Below are positions 1-6,037 of a stretch of DNA of 7,756 nucleotides, piece after piece (position 1 is the first letter of the stretch; each line of letters begins with the position of its first letter). The stretch comes from an uncultured Centipeda sp. (GTDB lineage Bacteria; Bacillota; Negativicutes; Selenomonadales; Selenomonadaceae). Position numbers and translations under genes: made by a program. The notes under the pieces were generated by a model. That model was not told where the DNA came from and ran no database searches. It worked only from the letters and a program-made list of their open reading frames with translations. The stretch is from contig CALALM010000024.1 of assembly GCA_937925565.1 (NCBI GenBank), forward strand, positions 1 through 7,756. The letters are read 5' to 3'.

Positions 1-67
1 AATGGGACGCGTGAGCGAGAAATTCGGCTTGACGGAATATCTATGGGATTCCCTGAATCGCACTTGA
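1..67 (+). CDS. Possible C-terminal tail of a convergent gene (partial)
   Basis: A plus-strand frame entering from the left edge (codons starting at position 2) reads about 21 residues ending EKFGLTEYLWDSLNRT before a TGA at 65-67. The composition looks protein-like and many codons end in G or C, as in the neighbouring genes. It also stops just before the terminator hairpin of the minus-strand operon, which is where a convergent gene would end. However, 66 bases are too few to exclude chance, an ATG happens to sit at position 2, and no family can be recognised. This could equally be non-coding intergenic DNA. Confidence 0.3.
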   Translation, partial: MGRVSEKFGLTEYLWDSLNRT

Positions 68-82
68 TGCGACAATTTGCTC

Positions 83-110
83 AAAGAAAAAGCGCCGCTA
101 TAAACGGCGC
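83..110 (-). terminator. Rho-independent terminator at the end of the minus-strand operon
   Basis: Read on the minus strand, GCGCCG (110-105) and CGGCGC (97-92) form a perfect 6-bp GC-only stem with a 7-base loop. The run TTTTTCTTT (91-83) follows immediately. The element lies 13 bp after the stop codon of the UPF0104-family gene, the right place to end the eight-gene transcript. On the plus strand no T run follows the stem, so it would serve the minus strand mainly. Confidence 0.85.
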
Positions 111-123
111 AGCGAACATCGCA

Positions 124-1104
124 TCAGTACCGTCGCAGGAACTCGCGCCCGAAGACGGTAACGGTGTAGTAAAAGCCAATGAGAAACGGAAGATACTCGG
201 CGATGAGGCGCCAGCAGACAGCGACGATGCCGACCGTGCCGGCGGGAACGGTCGCAGCAAAGAGGAGGACGAAACCACCCTCGGCGATGCCGGAGCCGCC
301 CGGCGTTGGGCTGAAGTAGAGGAGCATGTTGAGGAAGATCATGCGCCCCATGACGGTATACCAGTCCGCATCCGTGACGCCGAGACCGAGCAGGAGGCAC
401 GGTACAACAGCGTAGATGCAGAGGAGGTTCAGCCCCGACTCGGCAAAGACGACGAGCATCTGACGCGGTGCGCCGAGGAGGAGTGAGATCGCGCTCTTCG
501 TATCGCGATAGAGCCCGAAGAGCTGATGCCGCTTCTTATCGCGCAGGCGTCGCGCGATCCGGACAACAACGTAGTCGAGATAACCGCGCCGTGCCCCCAC
601 GACAATGAGCAAAATACCAATGAATGCTGCTAGCGTCACCGCCATCAGGATGTCGTTCGATACTCCGGGCACGATGCCCTCATCGTGCAGAAAGATGAAG
701 GGCATACAGAGCGCAAGGAAGAAGATGGAGAGCAGTGTACGCACGATAACGAGCACCGCCGCCTTGCCCGTGGGCACACCCGCATGGCGCAGGAACATGA
801 CCTGTGCGACCGCGCCGCCCGTCGCGCCCGGTGTGAGGAGCGCAAGAAAATAGTTGCCGAAGATCACCTGTACTGCTTGGTACAAGGTGATTTTTTCATT
901 GGAGATCTTAACGAGATGCATAAGGCGGCTGCCGTCGAAGAACATGCCGAGTCCGACAGCAGCAAGTGCAAGAAGAAGCGACCACGGATGGAAGCGCGTC
1001 AGGTTGTGCAGGGTGTTGATGTCCACGGTCGTGTAGATGACGGCGGAAGAGATACCGACGACGAGCACCAAAAGGAGGAGAAAGCGCCGCGTGAATTTAC
1101 TCAT
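124..1104 (-). CDS. UPF0104 / lysylphosphatidylglycerol-synthase TM-region family membrane protein
   Basis: This is a 326-residue multi-pass membrane protein with roughly eight predicted hydrophobic segments, for example about residues 8-26, 42-56, 114-139, 150-170, 217-241, 253-265, 277-296 and 299-318. Two family-style motifs are visible: TPGATGGAVAQ (91-101) and PTPGGSGIAEGG (266-277). They match the UPF0104 fold that also forms the transmembrane half of MprF (lysyl-phosphatidylglycerol synthase/flippase). The soluble aminoacyl-transfer domain of MprF is absent, so the protein cannot be called an LPG synthase. A lipid-transport or envelope role is plausible but unproven. The start at 1104 is supported by AAAGGGGAG ten bases upstream. 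It lies 22 bp after folE2 and is the last gene before the terminator. Its link to the queuosine/folate genes before it is unclear and may be only positional. Confidence 0.88.
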   Translation of the reverse strand: MSKFTRRFLLLLVLVVGISSAVIYTTVDINTLHNLTRFHPWSLLLALAAVGLGMFFDGSRLMHLVKISNEKITLYQAVQVIFGNYFLALLTPGATGGAVAQVMFLRHAGVPTGKAAVLVIVRTLLSIFFLALCMPFIFLHDEGIVPGVSNDILMAVTLAAFIGILLIVVGARRGYLDYVVVRIARRLRDKKRHQLFGLYRDTKSAISLLLGAPRQMLVVFAESGLNLLCIYAVVPCLLLGLGVTDADWYTVMGRMIFLNMLLYFSPTPGGSGIAEGGFVLLFAATVPAGTVGIVAVCWRLIAEYLPFLIGFYYTVTVFGREFLRRY

Positions 1105-1114
1105 GCCCTACGCG

Positions 1115-1123
1115 CTCCCCTTT
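1115..1123 (-). promoter_or_regulatory. Ribosome binding site of the UPF0104-family gene
   Basis: On the minus strand, AAAGGGGAG lies 10 bases before the ATG at 1104-1102 and within the 22-bp gap after folE2. It fixes the start of the membrane protein gene. Confidence 0.7.
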
Positions 1124-1126
1124 CTC

Positions 1127-1918
1127 CTAGTCGTTCAAATATTCTTCATGCGCCGCAAAGGCGTTGTGGCTGTGGATGGACTCCTCATTCTCGCATTCGA
1201 GCGAGAAATAGGCAAGCCCAGGCAGTGCGCGCAGGGCGAGAACCGTGTCACGCAGGATGTCCTCGACAAATTTCGGATTCTCGTACGCCGCCTCGGTGAC
1301 GTATTTCTCATCCGCACGCTTGAGCAGCGAATAGATAGGTGCAGACCCCTGCTGCTCAAGGAGTGCTGCCAGTTCCTCAATGTAGATGCAGGGCACCCCC
1401 TCGCGGTAACGGAGCTGCACGCGCGCTGTAGAGCGCTGGTTATGGGCCCCGTACGCAGAGATCTCCTTGCTGCACGGGCAGAGCGAGGTAAATGGCATCG
1501 TAAGCCCAAGCTCGAACTGCATGGGCGCACCGCGTCGTTTGCGCCCCGTAAAGGAAGCATCCACATCGAGCAGCGACATACGTCCACTGACGGGTGCCCT
1601 CTTTTCGATAAAATACGTAAATGCGAGCGAGACTTCGGCCTCCTCGGCATGGAGACGGTCAAGTGCCTCCGTGAGCATCGCGTCCATCTCCTCCTCCGCA
1701 AGCGGTTTCTCGCTCCACGGCAGGAGGATTTCGAGGAAACGGCTCATATGCGTGCCCTTGAACTCCATCGGCAGAGAAACGGTAAACGCGATGCGTGCGA
1801 GCACCTGCTGATAGCCTCCCGCCTGCTTCTTGATGAGGAAGGGCAGGCGCACCTCCTTGACGCCAACGCGTTGAATGGCGATGCCGCGGCTGTCCTCTCG
1901 ATTCTGTACATCCAGCAT
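1127..1918 (-). CDS. folE2: GTP cyclohydrolase FolE2 (type IB)
   Basis: The product of 263 residues hydrolyses GTP to 7,8-dihydroneopterin triphosphate, the first step shared by folate and queuosine (preQ0) synthesis. The N-terminus DVQNREDSRGIAI is typical of FolE2, as are LCPCSKEIS (146-154) and GAHNQR (157-162). C147 or C149 and H159 are the expected catalytic or metal-binding residues, and AYENPKFVED (211-220) supplies a conserved glutamate. The protein is full length, with no sign of damage. Its ATG overlaps the queC stop codon (TAATG), with AGGAG seven bases upstream inside queC, so the two genes are probably translationally coupled. In several bacteria FolE2 is a zinc-independent stand-in for FolE under zinc limitation. 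Whether a FolE also exists in this genome cannot be seen here. No zinc-regulator site is visible, and the position inside a growth operon suggests constitutive use. Confidence 0.96.
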   Translation of the reverse strand: MLDVQNREDSRGIAIQRVGVKEVRLPFLIKKQAGGYQQVLARIAFTVSLPMEFKGTHMSRFLEILLPWSEKPLAEEEMDAMLTEALDRLHAEEAEVSLAFTYFIEKRAPVSGRMSLLDVDASFTGRKRRGAPMQFELGLTMPFTSLCPCSKEISAYGAHNQRSTARVQLRYREGVPCIYIEELAALLEQQGSAPIYSLLKRADEKYVTEAAYENPKFVEDILRDTVLALRALPGLAYFSLECENEESIHSHNAFAAHEEYLND

Positions 1919-2604
1919 TATCGCACTCCTGCTGCGTACGGAATCGGGTCGCGCCGCCCCGCCTCGGCAAAGCCGCGCAGGCGCAGAACGCAGCTGTCAC
2001 AGACACCGCAAGCCTCTGCTCCACCGCGATAGCAGCTCGTCGTCAGCTCGTAGGGCGCGCCAAGCTTCGTGCCGAGCTGCACAATCGCTCCCTTCGAGAG
2101 ATGTTGCAGCGGCGTTTCGACGATGATACGCCGCCCGCGCTCGGTCGCTGCCGCCGTCGCGGTGTCTGCCGCCGCCTGAAATGCGGCAATAAATTCGGGA
2201 CGGCAGTCGGGATAGCCCGAGTAGTCTACGGAGTTCACGCCGATGTAAAGATGGGTCGCGCCGACGCGCTCTGCGTAGCCGAGCGCATAGCTCAGGAAGA
2301 TGAGGTTGCGTGCGGGCACGTAGGTCACGGGGATCTCCGTCCGCTCCGCTGCCCCCTCCGGCACCGCAATGTTTTCATCAGTCAGTGCCGAACCGCCGAC
2401 TGCGTTCATATTCGTCTCGATGATGAGGTGCTCTGCCGCACAATAGTATTCTGCAATTCGCTTCGCACAGTCGAGTTCACGGTCATGCCTCTGGTGATAG
2501 TCGAAGCTGATCGGATAGAGCTCATAGCCCGCCGCGCGAGCAACCGCCATACAGGTGCAACTGTCGAGCCCTCCCGATAGGAGGATTACCGCTTTTTCAC
2601 CCAT
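1918..2604 (-). CDS. queC: 7-cyano-7-deazaguanine (preQ0) synthase QueC
   Basis: This 228-residue cytosolic enzyme uses ATP and ammonia to convert 7-carboxy-7-deazaguanine into preQ0, a precursor of queuosine in tRNA. The N-terminal PP-loop motif LLSGGLDS (8-15) binds ATP. TYVPARN (94-100) and NSVDYSGYPDCRPEF (124-138) are QueC signatures. C191, C199, C202 and C205 make up the C-terminal zinc site. The reading frame stays open upstream to 2727, but those codons overlap rpe and give an arginine/serine-rich, unconserved sequence. I therefore place the start at 2604, ten bases after the rpe stop, with GAGGG five bases upstream. It is directly followed by folE2. QueD and QueE, which act between FolE2 and QueC, are not in this window and must be encoded elsewhere if the pathway is complete. 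Confidence 0.96.
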   Translation of the reverse strand: MGEKAVILLSGGLDSCTCMAVARAAGYELYPISFDYHQRHDRELDCAKRIAEYYCAAEHLIIETNMNAVGGSALTDENIAVPEGAAERTEIPVTYVPARNLIFLSYALGYAERVGATHLYIGVNSVDYSGYPDCRPEFIAAFQAAADTATAAATERGRRIIVETPLQHLSKGAIVQLGTKLGAPYELTTSCYRGGAEACGVCDSCVLRLRGFAEAGRRDPIPYAAGVR

Positions 2605-2614
2605 GTTTTCCCTC

Positions 2615-3322
2615 TTACCCGCGCAGAGAAGCGACAGCGGCGGCAATATCCTTTGCCCCGTAGATGTACGAGCCCGCGACGAGCACGTTCGCACCTGCCG
2701 ATCGCACGGACTCTGCCGTCTCCGCATTGATTCCGCCGTCCACCTCGATATCGACGTCCAATTCGTTGTCCATGACCGTATGATAGAGCGCGTGAATCTT
2801 GCCGAGTGTATTCTCTATGAATTTCTGCCCGCCAAAGCCGGGGTTGACCGTCATGAGAAGCACCATATCCACATCGTCGATCAGCTCCTCAAGACTGTAG
2901 ATCGACGTGCCCGGATTGAGCGCAATGCCCGCCTTGCAGCCCGCCGCCTTGATCTGCTGGATGACGCGATGCGCGTGGCGCGTCGCCTCGACGTGGAACG
3001 TGATGATGTCCGCCCCCGCCTTTGCAAAGGACTCAATGTGCGTCTCCGGATGTTCGACCATAAGGTGCACGTCAAAGACCGCCTTCGAAACCTTGCGCAG
3101 GCTCTCGACCACGCAGGGACCGAGCGTGATGTTCGGCACAAACGTCCCATCCATCACATCAATGTGGATGTACTCCGCCCCCGCTTCCTCCACACGGCGC
3201 ACATCCACGCCAAGATTGGCAAAGTCTGCCGAGAGAATGGACGGTGCGATGATCGTCGGACGCTCAATGTGAACGTGCTCTTCTTCCATCATTTCTTCTT
3301 CGTGTTCATGTTCGTGTGCCAT
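2615..3322 (-). CDS. rpe: Ribulose-phosphate 3-epimerase with His/Glu-rich N-terminal extension
   Basis: A cytosolic TIM-barrel metalloenzyme (235 residues) that interconverts D-ribulose 5-phosphate and D-xylulose 5-phosphate in the pentose phosphate pathway. All active-site motifs are present: APSILSADF (26-34), HIDVMDG (53-59, with metal or catalytic H53 and D55), VHLMVEHPE (85-93, H86), NPGFGGQKF (170-178, phosphate binding) and EVDGGI (193-198, catalytic D195). The core normally begins two to six residues before IAPSIL. Here about twenty extra residues precede it, rich in His and Glu (MAHEHEHEEEMMEEEHVH). AGGAG six bases upstream of the ATG at 3322 supports this start. A start at residue 11 or 12 would lack a comparable ribosome binding site, though it cannot be excluded. 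The gene lies 9 bp after rsgA, a frequent Firmicutes pairing. Confidence 0.97.
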   Translation of the reverse strand: MAHEHEHEEEMMEEEHVHIERPTIIAPSILSADFANLGVDVRRVEEAGAEYIHIDVMDGTFVPNITLGPCVVESLRKVSKAVFDVHLMVEHPETHIESFAKAGADIITFHVEATRHAHRVIQQIKAAGCKAGIALNPGTSIYSLEELIDDVDMVLLMTVNPGFGGQKFIENTLGKIHALYHTVMDNELDVDIEVDGGINAETAESVRSAGANVLVAGSYIYGAKDIAAAVASLRG

Positions 3323-3328
3323 TGTATT

Positions 3329-3333
3329 CTCCT
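3329..3333 (-). promoter_or_regulatory. Ribosome binding site of rpe that decides its start
   Basis: On the minus strand, AGGAG sits 6 bases before the ATG at 3322-3320 and overlaps the rsgA stop codon (3334-3332). It argues that the His/Glu-rich extension of Rpe is translated and is not a start-site artefact. Confidence 0.75.
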
Positions 3334-4207
3334 ATTTCCTTTTCATGCGAAGTTCATTCAAGAGCGCGAGATATGCCTCATACCGCTCGCGCGAAATTTC
3401 CTCGGCCGCAACTGCTGCCTTGACGGCACAGTCCGGCTCGTGGCTGTGGCTGCACGGGGCGAAGCGACAACCTGTATGGTGGGAAAACTCGGGAAAGCAG
3501 TCCGAAAGTTCTTCCGGCGCAGTGTCCGTGATTTCCTGCTGCGTAAAGCCCGGCGTATCAACCACATACCCGCCCATAAACGGGAGCAGTTCGGCGCGCC
3601 GCGTCGTGTGACGGCCACGCCCGATCTTCTCGCTGACTGCACCCGTGGTAAGGGCAAGTGTCGGATCAAGCGCGTTGAGCAGCGAGGACTTCCCCGCACC
3701 CGATGGTCCCGCGAGCACGCTGATCTCCCCCGCAAGGTGCGCACGCAGATCATCGAGTCCCGTACCACCCGCTGCCGAAACGCGCAGAACGGAATAGCCC
3801 GCCGCCTCGTATTCCGCAAGATACGACGCAGGATCACCTATGCAGAGATCCATCTTGTTCACGCAGAGCACAATTTTTTTCACGCCCGAGAGCTCCGCAA
3901 GCACGAGGAAACGGCTCACAACGAGGGGATGTGGGTCGGGCGATGCCGCCGCGACCGTAATGACAATCTGTGTGAGATTTGCCACACGCGGACGCTGCAG
4001 GAGATTCGTGCGCGCTTCGATGCGCTCGATCACGCCTTCCCCCTCTGAAATGCGTTCAAATGTGACGATATCACCGGGGACGAGCCCCATATCGCTGCGC
4101 CCCTTCTTCACCCTGCCGCGCAGCTTGCAGAACAGGACACCATCCTCTGCAGCGACGTGAAGTACATTGTTGTAGACCTTCAGGATACGTCCGCGCTCTG
4201 CCACCAT
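3332..4207 (-). CDS. rsgA: Ribosome small-subunit biogenesis GTPase RsgA
   Basis: A 291-residue GTPase that binds the 30S subunit late in assembly and, on GTP hydrolysis, releases immature factors; known as YloQ/CpgA in Bacillus and YjeQ in E. coli. An OB-fold occupies about residues 1-65. The GTPase motifs come in the circularly permuted order that defines the family: NKMD (G4, 117-120), then GPSGAGKSS (G1, 167-175), then DTPG (G3, 217-220). The C-terminal zinc site is C247, C252, H254 and C260. The length is normal. The start at 4207 gives the expected GRILK opening strand. Its AGGGAG ribosome binding site is only three bases from the ATG and overlaps the kinase stop, leaving a 7-bp gap, so translation may be coupled to prkC. 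In Bacillus, CpgA is a substrate of PrkC, so the adjacency may be functional. Confidence 0.97.
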   Translation of the reverse strand: MVAERGRILKVYNNVLHVAAEDGVLFCKLRGRVKKGRSDMGLVPGDIVTFERISEGEGVIERIEARTNLLQRPRVANLTQIVITVAAASPDPHPLVVSRFLVLAELSGVKKIVLCVNKMDLCIGDPASYLAEYEAAGYSVLRVSAAGGTGLDDLRAHLAGEISVLAGPSGAGKSSLLNALDPTLALTTGAVSEKIGRGRHTTRRAELLPFMGGYVVDTPGFTQQEITDTAPEELSDCFPEFSHHTGCRFAPCSHSHEPDCAVKAAVAAEEISRERYEAYLALLNELRMKRK

Positions 4208-4214
4208 GCACTCC

Positions 4215-5966
4215 CTATTCTGTCTTTTCCGTTTGGATACGGCGTCCGGCGGGATCCTTGTCGTTCTTCTTGCTGTTGCCCTTCGTATCTTCCTTCGTAC
4301 CGGAGGACTTTCCGCCGCTCGAAATGACTAGGCTCACGGCACTGCCGCTGTCCGCTTCCGCCCCTGCCGCCGGCGACTGGCTGACGACGGTGCCTGCTGC
4401 CTGCGTGCTCGCCTCTTCCGAAACGCTGCCAACCTTCAGTCCGCTTCCCTCGATCATTGTATGTGCACGATCCGAGGGCACGCCCTTCACATTGGGAACG
4501 CTGACTTTCTTGATCTTCTGCCCCTTGCTGACCGTGATATCCACGGACTGCCCCTTGCTGATGCGCGTTCCACTGCGCGGATCCTGCGAGATGACGGTGC
4601 CGCTGTCCTCATCGGAGAACGTTTCATAGGCGGAGCCGAGGCGCAGTCCCATCTGCTGCAGCCTGTCGATCGCATCCGATTGTTTCAGTCCGCGCAGATT
4701 CGGCATCTCCATCTCCTCGCCGCCCTTGCTGACGTAGATCGTGATCGTGCGCTCCTCCTTGACTGTCGCCCCTGCCTCCGGCGTCTGTGAGACAACAACG
4801 CCCACGGGCACGGAAGCGTCAAATGTCTCCGCAACCGTGACGCGCAGATGCTGATCCTCGAGAATCTGCCGCGCAAGCGTGAGCTGCTTGCCCGTCACAT
4901 CGGGTACCGTGATCTCCACAGAGCTCCAGAATTTGCCGAAACTCAGGAAGAATCCCGTAAAGAACCCCAACAGAAGGATGAGCCCCAGTCCAAACTTGAA
5001 TATCTTCGTGCGGAAAAAGGATTTCTCCTCCATCTCTGCGGATGTCTCCTCCTCCGCTTCGACGATGGCACCGATCTTCTGTGCCTCCACGGCTGAGAGC
5101 ACACGTGTGGCATCAGGATCAAATGCGGGCATGGCTGACGTATCGCCGCGCATCATCCGCTCCGTATGCATGATGTCCTGAGTGAGCAGACGGCTGTCTG
5201 GACGAAGCGCAGGATCCTTTGCCATCATGCGCGTGACGAGTACCTCCACCACAGGCGGTATATTCGGTACGAGGGCGTGTATGGGCTGCGGTTCCTCTTC
5301 GAGATGTTTGCGTGCGATGCTCACCGCCGTATTGCCGTCGAACGGGATCCGCCCCGTCAGCATCTCATAGAGGACGACGCCGAGGGAGTAGACATCCGAC
5401 TTCGGCGTGATGATCGTGCCTCGTGCCTGTTCGGGAGAGAAGTAGTGCACCGAGCCCATGATGTTGTCGTTGTAGGTCATCGTGGACTCCGTGACAGCGC
5501 GCGCAATGCCGAAGTCCGCAACCTTCACATTGCCATCAGGCATGACAAGAATGTTGTGCGGTTTGATATCACAGTGAACGAGATTGCTTGCGTGTGCCTG
5601 CGCGAGCGCTCCCGCAATCTGACGTGCGATGTGCAGAGCCTCTGCTGCGGGGACAGGTCCCTCCTCCTTGATGCGTTCCTTCAGCGTACGTCCCGGAACG
5701 TATTCCATGACGATGTAGTGCCGTCCCTCGGCAACGCCGACATCGTAGACATTGACGATGTTCGGATGCGTGATACGTGCCGCTGCCTTCGCCTCGCGCT
5801 GAAACCGTTCGATGAATTCCTTGTCATTCTCGTACTGCTGGTGGAGAACCTTGACGGCGATGGTGCGCTCCAAGAGCTGATCCTTTGCCCGATAGACATC
5901 CGCCATACCGCCGCTGCCCACAAGCATTTCCAGCGCATAGCGTCCATCCAAGACACGCTCAACCAT
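4215..5966 (-). CDS. prkC: PASTA-domain membrane Ser/Thr protein kinase (PrkC/PknB type)
   Basis: This 583-residue protein has a cytosolic kinase domain (about 8-270), a linker, one transmembrane helix (about 323-343), and three extracellular PASTA repeats (about 352-414, 418-481, 488-550). It ends in a low-complexity Lys/Ser/Gly/Asp tail. Kinase motifs are the Gly-rich loop GSGGMADVY (17-25), K39 in AVKV, HCDIKPHN (131-138, catalytic D133), DFG (151-153) and a Thr/Ser-rich activation loop ending in SPE (177-179). PASTA domains bind peptidoglycan fragments or lipid II, and the kinase tunes cell-wall synthesis, division and dormancy exit. The HRD arginine is Cys132. The frame is open up to 6176, but the extra part overlaps pbpA and is not kinase-like. 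The start at 5966 has a perfect AGGAGG seven bases upstream. The usual partner phosphatase (PrpC/Stp) is not in view and may lie past the right edge. Confidence 0.97.
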   Translation of the reverse strand: MVERVLDGRYALEMLVGSGGMADVYRAKDQLLERTIAVKVLHQQYENDKEFIERFQREAKAAARITHPNIVNVYDVGVAEGRHYIVMEYVPGRTLKERIKEEGPVPAAEALHIARQIAGALAQAHASNLVHCDIKPHNILVMPDGNVKVADFGIARAVTESTMTYNDNIMGSVHYFSPEQARGTIITPKSDVYSLGVVLYEMLTGRIPFDGNTAVSIARKHLEEEPQPIHALVPNIPPVVEVLVTRMMAKDPALRPDSRLLTQDIMHTERMMRGDTSAMPAFDPDATRVLSAVEAQKIGAIVEAEEETSAEMEEKSFFRTKIFKFGLGLILLLGFFTGFFLSFGKFWSSVEITVPDVTGKQLTLARQILEDQHLRVTVAETFDASVPVGVVVSQTPEAGATVKEERTITIYVSKGGEEMEMPNLRGLKQSDAIDRLQQMGLRLGSAYETFSDEDSGTVISQDPRSGTRISKGQSVDITVSKGQKIKKVSVPNVKGVPSDRAHTMIEGSGLKVGSVSEEASTQAAGTVVSQSPAAGAEADSGSAVSLVISSGGKSSGTKEDTKGNSKKNDKDPAGRRIQTEKTE

Positions 5967-6037
5967 GTTCGTTCCTCCTAATGCCTCTTCCATACACTGC
6001 TGAGGTCTCTCTATCTCAGAAAGGGTTCCCGATAAAA
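5967..6037. other. Longest intergenic gap of the operon (pbpA-prkC)
   Basis: These 71 bases separate pbpA from the kinase start. All other gaps here are 22 bp or less, or the genes overlap. I see no convincing -35/-10 pair on the minus strand and no T run. The only structure is a weak inverted repeat, CTGAG/CTCAG (6000-6004 and 6015-6019, 10-base loop). A second in-frame ATG at 5993-5991 would extend the kinase by nine residues, but it has no good ribosome binding site. Confidence 0.5.
5974..5980 (-). promoter_or_regulatory. Ribosome binding site of prkC that decides its start
   Basis: On the minus strand, TAGGAGG lies 7 bases before the ATG at 5966-5964. This is the strongest Shine-Dalgarno match near the gene. 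It selects this start over the ATG at 5993 and over the open frame reaching 6176. Confidence 0.85.

Noticed and set aside
1..486. Plus-strand open frame through the terminator and into the UPF0104 gene
   Set aside because: It runs antisense to a clear membrane protein gene. The product is Glu/Arg/Asp-rich with no domain, the usual complement of hydrophobic codons.
1037..2032. Plus-strand open frame of 331 codons opposite folE2
   Set aside because: It is antisense to a complete FolE2 and has an unconserved basic composition and no recognisable motif.
2605..2727. N-terminal extension of QueC by 41 residues
   Set aside because: It overlaps the conserved end of rpe, is Arg/Ser-rich, and the QueC fold begins right at the ATG at 2604, which has its own ribosome binding site.
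2555..4048. Long plus-strand open frame of 497 codons opposite rpe and rsgA
   Set aside because: It lies antisense to two unmistakable enzymes. Its product is rich in Arg, His and Cys with no recognisable domain, as expected for a shadow of GC-rich codons.
6000..6019. Inverted repeat CTGAG/CTCAG as a terminator between pbpA and prkC
   Set aside because: The stem is only 5 bp with a 10-base loop and no T run follows on either strand.
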